Part shown: positions 37,170 to 48,648 of the stretch, piece after piece
How the letters are laid out: each line of letters begins with the position of its first letter
How positions within the stretch are numbered: the stretch's first letter is position 1
Assembly: GCF_023898315.1 (NCBI RefSeq)
Contig: NC_064616.1
Coordinates: forward strand, 706,395,389-706,459,388
Reading direction: 5' to 3'
Source: Schistocerca nitens
Taxonomy: Eukaryota; Arthropoda; Insecta; Orthoptera; Acrididae
DNA: 64,000 nucleotides
Program-made: the position numbers and the translations under genes
Notes under the pieces: generated by a model
What the model was told of the DNA's origin: nothing
Database searches by the model: none
What the model saw: the letters and a program-made list of their open reading frames with translations, nothing else

Positions 37170-40100
37170 TATGAAATTTGAGGGTCTGCCGGGGGGGCCT
37201 TATCCCAGATGTAGATGTGGAGGCGGCCTTGCCTGTGGCTACCAAGTGTGCAGAGTGCAGTCATCTGCATGTTGTGACTCAGGTCGACACCAATGACGCC
37301 TGTCACACGGGTTCTGAGGCAATCCTCAGTTCATACAGGCAGCTGGTGGAGGTGGTGGAGACTGCTGGCTTCAGGCATCACATCCAAGCTGAGCTTGCAA
37401 TTTGCTGAATCATTCCCAGAGTTGATCATGGTCCTTTGGTTTGGAGCTGAATGGAGGGTCTCAACCACAAGCTTCGTTGACTCTGTGACAGTCTTGGCTG
37501 AAGATTTCTAGGCCTTTGATAGGTCAGGGGTGCACTATCCAAAGGAAGCAGCTACTCAGGTAGCAGATTACTTCTGTAGTGCACATGAGGGTTTTTAGGC
37601 TAAACAGTCATTTGATGTGCTCTGATGAACACTTGCCAGTTGATATGCAGCAAGGTAACTCAAATGGCATTCAGAACAAATACATTTCAACTGTCACAAT
37701 TTTATTAGTAAACTGCCGAAGTACTCATAATAAAGTACCCAATTTACTCACCTCCAGGAAAGTTCTCCACTCAAATTATTCTTGGGACTGAAAACTGACT
37801 GAAACCTAATGTGGAAAGCTCTGAGATATTTAGAGAGTGATTGGAATGCATATTGGAGAGACAGGTTAGAGGCCATAGGATGGGGACTGTTCATTGCAGT
37901 TGAAAAAAATATTGTCTCTATTGAAGACGAAGTTGAGTGTGACAGCAAAGTTATATGGTTACATATAACAGCTGTAGGTGAAACCACACTAATTGTTGGA
38001 TGTTTTTACTAGCCACCCAATTGCTGAGTTTAGACTAGAATGTCTATGGATTCATTGTAGTGAATACTGAGAGACAGTCATGCAAAACACTTTTCAACAC
38101 GTTTTTTGAAAATTGTCTTGAGCAGCTAGCTCGGCAGCTGACATGCAATGTAAATATCTTACTGCTTGTAGCTACAAATAGGCCAGACCTTGTCGACAAT
38201 GTCAGTATAGAAATGGGGAAATGGGGATTAGCAGTCATGATGTCTTCATAGCAATTACGATTACGAAAATTAATAAATCAGTTAAGAAGGCTAGGAGAGT
38301 GTTTCTGCTAGATAGAGCAAATACACAGTTATTAATATCTCACTTAGACAATAAATTGGGATCACTAGTTCCAGTAAGATGGAGGTAGAGGAATTATGGG
38401 CAAAGTTTAAGTAGATTGCAAATCATGGTCTGGAGAGTTACGTGTTTAGTAAGTGGATAAAGGATGGAAAAGACCCACCATGGTTTAATAATGAAATTCA
38501 ATGGATGCTGTGGAGGCTGTTGCGCTCTTAGTTCAAAAGGAAATGCATAAATGGCAAGTGAAGGTTAATAGAGATTTGTGTGACTCTGAAAAGAGCTAAG
38601 CAAGAAGCATACAACAAATACCATCACAACTTGGCATAAGATCTGGCAAAGAACCCAAGAATATTCTGGTCATTCGTAAAATCGATAAGCAGATCTAAGG
38701 CTTATATTCAGTCCCTTGTCAGCCAATCTGGTGTGGCAGTTGAACACAGCAAAAAAAAGTGGAAGTTTTGAATTTCATGTTCAAGAAATGGTTCGCACAG
38801 GAGAATTATACTAGCACAAACATATCATCATTTGACCATAGGACAGACTCTTGTATGGATGACACAGTAAAAAGCATACCTGGTGTAGAGAAACAACTGA
38901 AAAATTTGAAAGCAAATAAATCAACAGCTCCAGATGGAATCCTAGTTCGATTTTACAAAGACTACTCTATGGCATTAGTCCCTTACTTAACTTGCATTTA
39001 TCATGAATCTCTCACCCAGCACAAGGTTCCAAGTGACTCAAAAAAAGTGCAGGTGACCCCAGTATATAAGAATGGTAAAAGAATGGCCCTAATAAATTAC
39101 AGACCAATATCCCTAACTTCTGTTTGCTGCAGAATCTTTGAACATCTTCTCAGTTCGAATATAATAAACTTTCTGGAGGTTAATAAATTTATGTGCATGA
39201 ATCAGCATGGTTTAAGAAAGCATCACTTGTGCAAAACTCAGCTTGCCGTTTTCTCATGATATACTGAGAACTATGGATGAGGGGCAACAGGTAGATTCCA
39301 TATTTCTAGATTTCTGGAAAGCATTTGACATGGTGCCCCATTGAAAGCTGTTAATGAAGAAAGGAGCATATGGAATAAGTTCACAGATATGTGAGGGGTT
39401 CGAAGACTTCTTAAATAATAGAACCCAGTAAGTTGTCCTAGACGGCAAGTGTTCATCAGAGACAAGGGTATCGTCAGGAGTGCACCAGGGTAGTGTGATA
39501 GGACCACTGTCGTTCTCTATATACATAAATGATTTGGCTGACAGAATGGGCAGCAATCAGTGGTTGTTTGCTGATAATGCCATGGTTTATGATAAGGTGT
39601 CAAAGTTGAGTGACTGTAGGAAGATACAAGATGACTTAGACAAAATTTCCAGTTGGTGTGATAATGGCAGCTACCCCTAAATGTGGAAAAATGTAAGTTA
39701 ATGCAGATGAGTAGGAAGATAAAACCTGTAATGTTCAGATACGGTATTACTTGTGTCCCACTTGACACAGTCAAATCATTTAAATATCTGGGCATAACGA
39801 TGCAAAGCCATATGAGGTGGAACGAGAATGTGAGAGCTGTGGTAGAGGAAGCGAATGGACAGCTTTGGGTTATTGGGAGAATTTTAGGAAAGAGTGGTTC
39901 ACCTGTAAAGGAGACTGCATTTAGGATGCTGATGTGACCTATCCTTGAGTGTAGTTTTCATGCTCAGTAACAAACAAAAATATTTACAGAAATAGTACAT
40001 TTTAAAATGTCTTACTTATGAGTACTGCTTGAGTGTTTGGGATTGGTACCAGGTCAGACTGAAAGAAGACATTGAAGCATTTAAGAGGTGGGCTGCTAGA

Positions 40101-40440
40101 TTTGTTACCAGTAGGTTCAAACAACATGTAAATGTTATGGAGATGCTTTGGGACCTCAAATGGGAATCTCTTGAGGGAAGGCAACTTTCTGTTCCAGAAA
40201 CAATATTGAGAAAATTTAGAGAATCAGCATTTGAAGCTGAGAGCCAAATGATTCTATTGTTGCCAACACACAATTGTGCATAAGGACCACAAAGATAATA
40301 TACCAGAAATTAGGCCTCATATGGAGGCATATAGAGTCATTTTTCCCTTGCTCTCTTTGCGAGCGGAACATGAAAGGAAATGACAAGTAGTGGTACACAG
40401 TATGCGCTGCCACACACAATATGGTGGCTTGTGGAGTATA
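37170..40440 (+). mobile_element. CR1-type LINE, broken
   Basis: Remnants occur in the order of a non-LTR retrotransposon. First comes an ORF1 piece with VTQVDTNDACHTGSEA and ILSSYRQLVEVVETAGF (the GTND block of an SGNH/esterase-like domain). Then come degraded endonuclease sequence (37680-38250), reverse transcriptase (38759-39940) and a 3' UTR ending CGCTGCCACACACAATATGGTGGCTTGTGGAGTA. In arthropod CR1 elements that kind of end is followed by GATGTAGATG repeats. Here the tail continues only after the DD41D insertion, at 42003. Several stops and frameshifts make it dead. Confidence 0.8.
38759..39937 (+). pseudogene. CR1-like reverse transcriptase remnant
   Basis: Three plus-strand segments in different frames together cover the RT. 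38759-39259 has LKANKSTAPDGI (fingers), then TPVYKNGKRMALINYRPISL. 39480-39680 has HQGSVIGPLSFSIYINDL and then LFADN in place of the catalytic FADD. 39683-39937 has VKSFKYLGITMQSHMRWNENV, the usual sequence after the palm. The Asp-to-Asn change and the frame breaks near 39255-39480 and 39680 show loss of function. On the standard order, about 60 residues between the first two segments lie in broken frames. Confidence 0.85.
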
Positions 40441-42002
40441 CAGGTTGTTACAAAAAGGTACGGCCAAACTTTCAGGAAGCATTCCTCACACACAAAGAAA
40501 GAAAATATGTTATGTGAACATGTGTCCGGAAACGCTTACTTTCCATGTTAGAGCTCATTTTATTACTTCTCTTCAAATCACATTAATCATGGAATGGAAA
40601 CACACAGCAACAGAACGTACCAGCGTGACTTCAAACACTTTGTTACAGGAAATGTTCGAAATGTCTTCCGTTAGCGAGGATGCATGCATCCATCCTCTGT
40701 CGCATGGAATCCCTGAGGCATTGATGCAGCCCTGGAGAATGGCATATTGTCTCACAGCCGTCCACAATACGAGCACGAAGAGTCTCTACATTTGGTACCA
40801 GGTTTGCGTAGACAAGAGCTTTCAAATGCCCCCATAAATGAAAGTCAAGAGGGTTGAGGTCAGGAGAGCATGGAGGCCATGGAATTGGTCCGCCTCTACC
40901 AATCCATCGGTCACCGAATCTGTTGTTGAGAAGCGTACGAACACTTCGACTGAAATGTGCAAGAGCTCCATCGTGCATGAACCACATGTTGTGTCATACT
41001 TGTAAAGGCACATATTCTAGCAGCACAGGTAGAGTATCCCGTATGAAATCATGATAACGTGCTCCATTGAGCGTAGGTGGAAGAACATGGGGCCCAATCA
41101 AGACAACACCAACAAAGCCTGCCCAAACGTTCACAGAAAATCTGTGTTGATGACATGATTGCACAATTGCATGCGGATTCTCGTCAGCCCACACATGTTT
41201 ATTGTGAAAATTTACAATTTGATCACGTTGGAATGAAGCCTCATCCGTAAAGAGAACATTTGCACTGAAATGAGGATTGACACATTGTTGGATGAACCAT
41301 TCGCAGAAGTGTACCTGTGGAGGCCAATCAGCTGCTGATAGTGCCTGCACACGCTGTACATGGTGCGGAAACAACTGGTTCTCCTGTAGCACTCTCCATA
41401 CAGTGACGTGGTCAACGTTACCTTGTACAGCAGCAACGTCTCTGACGCTGACATTAGGGTTATCGTCAACTGCACGAAGAATTGCCTCGTCCATTGCAGG
41501 TGTCCTCGTCATTCTAGGTCTTCCCCAGTCGCGAGTCATAGGCTGGAATGTACCGTGCTCCCTAAGACGCCAATCAATTGCTTCGAACATTTCCTGTCGG
41601 GACACCTTCATTCTGGAAATCTGTCTCGATACAAACGTACCGCGCCACAGCTATTGCCCCGTGCTAATCCATGCATCAAATGGGCATCTACCAACCCCGC
41701 ATTTGTAAACATTGCACTGACTGCAAAACCACATTCGTGATGCTACGTACTGATGCGCTTGATGCTAGTACTGTAGAGCAATGAGTCGCATGTCAACACA
41801 AGCACCAAAGTCAACATTACCTTCCTTCAATTGGGCCAACTGGCAGTGAATCGAGGAAGTACAGTACATACTGACGAAACTAAAATGAGCTCTAACATGG
41901 AAATTAAGCGTTTCCGGACACATGTCCACATAACATCTTTTCTTTATTTGTGTGTGAGGAATGTTTCCTGAAAGTTTCGCCGTACCTTTTTGTAACACCC
42001 TG
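40441..42002 (-). mobile_element. Tc1/mariner-superfamily transposon with ~120-bp TIRs (DD41D type)
   Basis: The ends are inverted repeats of about 120 bp starting CAGG.TGTTACAAAAAGGTAC, flanked by TA (40439-40440 and 42003-42004). Total length is 1562 bp, and one transposase remnant lies inside on the minus strand. The element interrupts the 3' end of the CR1-type LINE: GTGGAGTA on the left continues as TGTAGATGTAGATG on the right. It therefore inserted after the LINE. High TIR similarity suggests it is moderately young. Confidence 0.9.
40643..41676 (-). pseudogene. DD41D transposase, nearly intact, with stops and a frameshift
   Basis: The N-terminal HTH part begins around 41676 (MHGLARGNSCGAVRLYRDRF) and suffers a stop plus frameshift near 41610. 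A 205-codon open frame follows (41611-40994), with GRPRMTRT and the first catalytic Asp in LFTDEASF. It ends at TGA 40994-40996, in the same frame as the following 114 codons from 40987 (MHDGALAHF...SPDLNPLDFHLW). The TGA sits where CGA (Arg) would fit, so it is a single nonsense change. Between the second (HDG) and third (PLD) aspartates there are 41 residues, the DD41D spacing of some insect IS630/Tc1/mariner families. Confidence 0.85.
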
Positions 42003-42018
42003 TATATGTAGATGTAGA
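42003..42018 (+). mobile_element. CR1-type LINE tail separated by the insertion
   Basis: TATATGTAGATGTAGATG follows the DD41D right end. It is the short ATGTAG repeat tail expected at the 3' end of the CR1-type LINE that stops at 40440. The TA is the duplicated insertion target. Confidence 0.75.
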
Positions 42019-43678
42019 TGTGGAACTCCTGTGGGTTCATAACGACAGACAGTGTATCTAATTCCAGGTCCAGGACCACTTCATCTGGACTGTTTGTCTG
42101 CATGAGGTTCATTCCAATACATTTCCTTATGGTCTTCAGTCCAAAGTCCTGTTTGAGGCAATTATGCATACAGGTTTGTTCATATCTGCATACGTACTAC
42201 AATCTACATCCACTTCAATCTGTTCACTATTGTCAAGCCGAGGTCTCCCTCTATAGCTCCCCCCCTCTCCCCCTCTCTGCCTTACATACCAAACTAATCA
42301 TTGACTTTTTTCTGTAACACCACATTTCAAAAGCTTCTATTCTTTTCTTGTCCACACAAACTTTCTTTCAGAAATATGATGCTAAAGAAGTAAATTTGAT
42401 TTCTGTATGTTTTAATTACTAAAAAGTGAAATATAATATTTTGTATTCAAGACGAGTGCAAACGAGAACAGCAAGCATTCAATTGTTGTGCAGAGATCAT
42501 CACATTTTTGTGTTATCTACACATCCTTCTGCCACATTTTCAATTATTGAACTTCATGCTGCTCCTCAGAATAAAGGAAACTGGAAAAGAGGAAGAGTCT
42601 TTAACAGAAAATTTACTTTGTTTCTTGTCTTCTTCTATATAACACTGACATATTGCCAAAAGGTTTATCCTTATTGTTTACGTAATAAAATTTCCTGTCA
42701 GAGTCTTCTTCTTTATCAAAAACAGCCTGTTATTTAGCTCTCTGCATTCATGCTTCACTTCACAAGACAGAAAATCATCACCACAGACTCACTGTCACTG
42801 TGTTAAATGCACCTGAATAGTCAAGGGCTTTGAGTGACATCTTACAGTACTGGAATTAAGCATAACCCATGTGATGAAAACACGAGTGAGTTATTTTAAA
42901 GTGTTTTTTAACTTATTAATTTTGACCTTAAAATTAGTCAAATAATACCACTCCTATTTCAATAAGTGGTAACAGTATAGCAATATTTTTCTGCATCATT
43001 GTTATACAATGAATAAAGGCTCGATCTGGAAGAAAAGATTAGTCAACTTGGATGTTGAGCTGTCAAGTAGCAAAAGTATGATATAATGTGTTACAAAGGA
43101 ATTGGGCACAGATTTTTGACTGAACACTTCTTTTATCTTGTATAGTACACAGTCACATTCAAAACATATGTGAACTCGCATCTTAAAATTGTAAGACATT
43201 AAATTTCCGAATTGAAATATCATGATAGAAACTAGTTACAGTGTTATGGAATTAAAAAGTCTGTTATTCAAACAAATCACTGCAGAGAGAGTCTTCCATA
43301 AAATATTTATCTTGAAAGAAGCAATGAAAAATGTTTCCAGGCAATCTGTAGAGTTAGTTTTTTGTTATCAGCGGAATATGATGTAAAAGAAAATGAGGAA
43401 GTAAAATGCTTATAAATATGAAAAATATTAATGAGGAATGTTTGCAGCATGAATAAAACCAATAATTGATAACAAGAAGTGATAGAAACAGTCAGAAGAA
43501 TTTTAATGTATGATTAATAATGATTAATTTGTAAGAAACAGTGACATGATCTGCTGGAAGAAATTTAAGGTGCCATATTAATGAGTATACTATCTTTTCA
43601 ATCAAGCAATTTGGTAAAGAAATGTCTTCTGTTTAATGAAAAACAAATGAATACAACCAAAATAGCATCCAGGTTTAC

Positions 43679-43765
43679 CTTTCCAGGTTCCACTTTCTTT
43701 GCAGGTTCAACCTTCTTTTCTACTGGTTTCTCATCCACTTTTTTCGCAATTTTTTTCTCCTCTTT
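43679..43765 (-). CDS. bt: Projectin PEVK cassette exon (29 codons)
   Basis: This phase-0 exon of 87 nt lies between acceptor TTGTCTTTAG and donor GTAAAC. It begins KEEKKIAKKVDEKPVEKK and ends VEPAKKVEPGK. It is the cassette closest in sequence to 31763-31846, and its preceding intron matches that of 36135-36218. If the upstream exon 45931-46016 is spliced in as written, this exon is read out of frame and meets a stop at 43720-43722. Confidence 0.85.
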
Positions 43766-44549
43766 CTAAAGACAATAACGAATTCAAATTATACTTATGG
43801 AAGTGAATTAAGATACACTGATGATAATGTTGGGCAAATACAAATAATATTCTCAGAAATTCAGTTGAGTCTGCAGCAACAATGAGAGCTTCAGTTCTAT
43901 AAAGATTTCCAAAAATTGTGATGAACAGCATGTACCCTTTGGACCGGGAAGGAATAGACCTTCCAGAAAATGACAGTCAAGTTCTGACTGTCCAGAAAAA
44001 TAATGGAGTTTGGAATCCTTACTTTATGATTCACTTAAATCAAAATTCTAGTTTATGTATATTATTTTGCATGTGTAGCATGACATATGTCAATATTATG
44101 TTTAGATGATTTTATGATGATAATACAGTTCACAGTTACAAACTGTAATGCAAGTATGTTAAAACAGACGTAACATTTTAAGCATTCATATTTACATAAC
44201 AGCCAACATATACTCTACAAAACAGATGCAAGTTAAAAGGAGTTGCTAGTTGTACTTGACATGATCTTAGAACAATAAAATAAAATGAGGGATAATTAGA
44301 AATAAACAGCTCAGTTTTATTGATTTCTTATGAGATCACATACTGACTGGATAGCTGTAAGCAAATTTGCATCCTTCCAACTTTATTTTCACATACTGTT
44401 CATGTTAGTTTTTGTCTAGCATTCTGAATAACAAAGATTCTATAAACATTTAGGTAACACTATCAAGTGTAACACTACTAAATTGTATATAAAAAACAGC
44501 TTTCCAACGTACCTAGTATTTTGAACAGAAACTGTGTGCAAAAAAGATG

Positions 44550-44608
<59 letters not shown>

Positions 44609-45930
44609 AATTAGTATATAGTTTTTTAAAAATTTTCTATGCAATTAGGATGCTGCATAATAATATAGAACAAATGTCCATATGTTTTGCATTAATTAAC
44701 AACAAAATTGATATACCATTAAAGTGTGTCAACATATAAATTATTTTCAAGAAGTATGAGTAATAGTACTTATTCACAAAAATCTAGTTGATGTAACTTC
44801 AAATATATTATTTAATCTCTTGCTTGAATGAAGAAAAAGGTTTCTAAATACCTAGCTTTGGTAGGATCTGTAAACAATTACTCCTGAAAGACCGTAACAC
44901 ATAAGAAATGTGTGATATCATAATTATGCTTGAATTCACTCTTATGATTGCAGCATGCACTATGGTTTAGTAAATTAAACTTAAAAGCAAACCAGTTTTT
45001 GGCACAATTTTTATGACAGTAGCCATCATTGATGAAACGGATTTTTTGGAATGTTCTGTTTAGTGTGGATTTTATGTTATCTACAGGACCATATGTAATG
45101 AGAGTCTACTATTCATTTCACACTAATTAGTTATGTACAAAATCCTGAAAGTATCTCAACACTGTTCAACCTTTCACTTCAAAGTTGTGAAAGTATGTAT
45201 ATGTATTTTCTTTACTGAAATTTTAATAAAGAATATGTAGTCAGAAGTTTAGCTAACTTTTCACCACTTTCAGTGAGTTTACTCATCACTGAGTACTTTT
45301 ATCTCCAAACTGAGAAGTCATGGTCTGTCAGATAAGACTTGTGTTTCCCCCATATAAGTACCTTGTTGTAATTACCAACAAGTATTACCTATTGCAGGAC
45401 AAAGTTAATTTTCACAGGCAAGAATCATCACTGAATTAAACAAGTAATGCATGGCAGTTGGCAGAAAAAACTTGCTTTATAAATATTATACTTACAAGAT
45501 AATATGTTAAATAATCAAATGCATGCTCAAACACATAAACTGCACAATAAGCTTACAGTAAGCTTTTTACACAATATCTGCTGGTAAATTCATAGATTCA
45601 CACTGAGAACATTCAGTTTAGCAAATGCAGTAATAGTGCAGGTTTAAAAATAGATACTAATAATGAGTGGTTAACAAACAACATGCAGAATAGTTCTGTT
45701 GTAGTTTCAACACTGTGATGATTATCCATCATTGACATCACTAAAAAATTCATTGTCTGCATCACATTCAAGTTGTGACTTAAAGGAAATGGAGGGTGAC
45801 AGTACTAGAATGACATGTTGATGCTGCCCTGCATTACAGTTTATTAAGATAAGATTAGGCCACTTCTTTGACAATGATATTAACAATTGTATGACTGAGC
45901 CAGTTAGCATGAAACTGCATTCTGGATTAC
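43766..45930 (-). other. Intron, 2.2 kb
   Basis: The sequence is AT-rich with a (TG)n microsatellite at 44553-44603. I see no transposon or exon in the rest. Confidence 0.6.
44553..44603. repeat. (TG)n microsatellite
   Basis: About 25 uninterrupted TG units lie in the intron between two PEVK cassette exons. Nothing else is attached to the repeat. Confidence 0.95.
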
Positions 45931-46016
45931 CTTTTCCAGTACAAGTTTCTTTGCTGGATCAGCCTTTTTTCTGTGTGCTGCACTTCCTTATTTTCTTTAA
46001 TAATTTCTTCCTCTTT
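45931..46016 (-). pseudogene. bt: PEVK cassette exon with a one-base frameshift (86 nt)
   Basis: The acceptor (TTATCTTTAG) and donor (GTAATC) are intact and the exon starts in frame as KEEEIIKENKEVQHTEK. It is 86 nt, not 87. A homopolymer of six bases (T at 45965-45970 on the plus strand) appears to lack one, so the frame shifts just after HTEK. With the base restored the end would resemble the sister cassettes (ADPAKKL...LEK). As given, inclusion puts exon 43679-43765 out of frame, with a stop at 43720-43722. It may be an assembly error in a homopolymer, an allele, or an exon now always skipped. Confidence 0.7.
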
Positions 46017-47229
46017 CTAAAGATAATAATAAGTTTGGCTATCAGAGTAGGTGTGAACTGACACTCCTTTAATAAGTTTGGTTGGAGGGGGAGCGCGAGG
46101 GGGCTGGGGGGTGGGGGAGGGAGATTTTGGACATGCTGCGAGGTGTTGTCCCTCGTTGCAAGAAGTGAAGTCCAGCTCATTAATCCTAGGGGAACTTGGA
46201 GGTGGAATAAGCTCTGCTCATTATACTAAGGGAACCTGGAGATTAATGAAGACTTCACCAGTTTAATTTGTAATGCTTTCACAAGATGCAAGTCAAAAAG
46301 AATGGAGTATAAATCTTCCTGCATCTGAGCTGTTCCCCCTTTCATGGGAACATCAGTATGCAGAAAATGCATTTCAGAATAAATAAGTAAAATATTCTAA
46401 AAAGTTATATGCAAAAATTTACAGACTTTAGACAACTGAAGAAGAACCATTGTGTGGTCAGAATTCATTTGTATTGATTTCTCCATCAGTAATTTTAATA
46501 AGTTTGTTCTTGAAATATTTGTCAGTAACAACTTCAAACATTTTCATTTTGTATATATTGCTCATCACTGCATTAATATTTTTAGGCATTCTTTTGTTCT
46601 TCTTTAAAAAAGAGAAGAGAAAGGGAGAAAGATTTGTTTGGCTTTTGGATGAAAGTGGACTCATTAAGAAATCAAAGGGTGTAAACATTCTTCTGGCAGA
46701 AAAAATCTAAAAGGGTCAAAATATAACTTTGGTTGGGGGTTCTCATTATTACCTCAAGTCATTACAGAAAATGGAAAAAAAAATCTAAATGTCAACGAGC
46801 ATATCAAGATGTCAGGTTTAGTTCCACTGGATATGAGTCAGATGTTTAGTTTTACACTGCCTTACTGTATGATTAAAAAAAATGCAACTTCAAATATACG
46901 TTGGCAACCATTTCACTCCCTTCTGTACCTTCTCCTGCTCTTTGTATTATAAAATAAACTATACTTGATACTCTAACACTGTGTCACTGCCCAGTTACTT
47001 CCTAATGTATATTTTTCTATTAATTTATATTCTGATCTACTCTGTTTAAATTATCCTCCAAGGCAGGAGAGCATTTCTGGGGATATCTTGGTTATTGCAG
47101 TAGAGGCCACAAGTTATAGCCCATGTTTGTACCTTCACATCAAATACCTTTTGCTGCTCATTTACACATTCATGTGATCAAACGGAAGAGCAAAAGGTAA
47201 ATAAGAGAATGGAGTCATTAAGGGATATA

Positions 47230-48564
47230 CGAGGGCCGTTCAGAAAGTAACCTCCGGTTGATTTAAAAAAATACACCAAGTTAAATAAAAATATTTTAAT
47301 ATATACATCTTACAACTACATCTTTGCACTATTTTTCTACATAGTCTCCATAGCGATTGAGGCACTTATCGTATCTCTTCACAAGCTTTGAAATTCCTTC
47401 TGCATAAAAATCACCCGCTTGTGCCTGGAGCCAGCCTGTGACCGCATCTTTGAGCTCTTCGTCGTCATCAAACCGCTGTGACCCGAGCCATTTCTTCAAA
47501 TGCATGAAGAGGTGATAATCACTTGGCGCCAGGTCTGGGCTGTAAGGTGGATGGTTGATAACGTCCCACTTGAAGGACTCAAGAAGGGCCGTTGTTCTGC
47601 GAGCAGAGTGAGGACGGGCGTTATCGTGCAAAAAAACGATACCGGAAGTCAGCATACCACGGCGTTTGTTCTGTATAGCCCATCGTAACTTTTTTATTGT
47701 TTCACAGTACACGTCTTGATTAATGGTCGTACCACGTTCCATGAATTCAACCAACAACACCCCTCTGGCATCCCAAAACACCGTTGCCATCAGTTTTCTG
47801 GCAGAAAAATCTTGCGAGGCTTTTCTTGGTTTGGTAGGCGAATTTGAATGTGCCCACATCTTTGATTGTTCTTTTGTCTCAGGGTTCACGTACTTAATCC
47901 AGGTTTCGTCACCGGTCACGATTCTGTTTAACAATGGTTCTCCTTCGTCCTCATAACGTGACAGAAAGTCTAATGCAGAGGCCATTCTTTGAGTGTTGTG
48001 GTGGTCGGTAAGAATTTTGGGCACCCATCGTGCACAGAACTTACGGTAACCCAATCTTGCTGTCACTATCTCGTACAAGAGAGTCTTAGAAATCTGTGGA
48101 AAACCAGAAGACAACTCCGACATTGAGAAACGTCGATTTTCACGAACTTTTGCATCAACTGTCTGAACGAGTTCGTCAGTCACCAATGATGGTCTACCAC
48201 TCCTCTCTTCATCATGAACGTTTTCTCGTCCACTTTTAAATAAACGTACCCATTCACGGACAACTCCTTCACTCATAACTCTTGGTCCGTACACGGCACA
48301 AAGCTCACGATGAATAGCTGCTACAGAATATCGTTTGGCTGTAAAAAACCTTATGACAGCACGCACTTCACATTTGGCGGGGTTTTCTATTGCAGCACAC
48401 ATTTCAAACTGCCACAAAAACTAAACTAGCGCAGGTACGACGTTCACTCGACCACGGCTTGATACCGACTGACCTGTTGAGTGCGTGAACGCACAGATGG
48501 CGGCGCTACTCCCCCCACAACCCGCACTGTGACCAATCGGAGGTTACTTTCTGAACCGCCCTCG
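47230..48564 (-). mobile_element. Full-length mariner element
   Basis: It is 1335 bp, flanked by TA at 47228-47229 and 48565-48566. The TIRs CGAGGGCCGTTCAGAAAGTA (left) and its inverted partner (right) differ at only about 2 of 30 positions. The single internal gene is open from end to end. Together the tight TIRs, exact TA duplication and intact ORF point to a young insertion. Confidence 0.95.
47329..48417 (-). CDS. Mariner transposase (DD34D), apparently intact
   Basis: The open frame is 362 codons; a second Met at codon 6 is the likelier start given the family's usual length of about 345. It would cut and paste the element at TA sites. The N-terminal half holds two HTH-type DNA-binding segments. 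The linker WVPKILT (131-137) is the mariner WVPHELT motif. The catalytic aspartates are all present: Asp170 in VTGDETW, Asp265 in LHDNARPH and Asp300 in YSPDLAPSDYHLF, with 34 residues between the last two. No stop or frameshift interrupts it. Whether it is active cannot be told from sequence alone. Confidence 0.95.
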   Translation of the reverse strand: MWQFEMCAAIENPAKCEVRAVIRFFTAKRYSVAAIHRELCAVYGPRVMSEGVVREWVRLFKSGRENVHDEERSGRPSLVTDELVQTVDAKVRENRRFSMSELSSGFPQISKTLLYEIVTARLGYRKFCARWVPKILTDHHNTQRMASALDFLSRYEDEGEPLLNRIVTGDETWIKYVNPETKEQSKMWAHSNSPTKPRKASQDFSARKLMATVFWDARGVLLVEFMERGTTINQDVYCETIKKLRWAIQNKRRGMLTSGIVFLHDNARPHSARRTTALLESFKWDVINHPPYSPDLAPSDYHLFMHLKKWLGSQRFDDDEELKDAVTGWLQAQAGDFYAEGISKLVKRYDKCLNRYGDYVEK

Positions 48565-48587
48565 TATATCCTTAAACGCAGAATAAG

Positions 48588-48648
48588 ATGGAATGTAATT
48601 TTCAGTTACAGTACCTGATGTGTCATCTAACTGAAAATTACTTTCCAT
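48588..48648. repeat. Hairpin beside the mariner insertion
   Basis: ATGGAATGTAATTTTCAGTT (48588-48607) pairs almost perfectly with AACTGAAAATTACTTTCCAT (48629-48648) around a 21-base loop. It lies about 20 bp from the mariner right end but outside the TA duplication, so it belongs to the host sequence or an older element. Confidence 0.75.

Larger units (their letters stand above)
36219..43678 (-). other. Intron, 7.5 kb
   Basis: It is filled mainly by a CR1-type LINE (37170-40440, tail at 42003-42018) interrupted by a DD41D transposon (40441-42002). From 36219 to 37170 and 42300 to 43678 I see nothing recognisable. A C-rich tract near 42258-42280 follows a sequence that may be another old repeat. 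Confidence 0.6.

Noticed and set aside
42005..42300. Possible further repeat after the LINE tail (ACAATCTACATCCACTTCAA near 42200)
   Set aside because: The similarity to arthropod repeats is from memory and too short to delimit an element.
46078..46266. Gly-rich open frame
   Set aside because: It arises from a G-rich tract in intron and has no domain or splice context.
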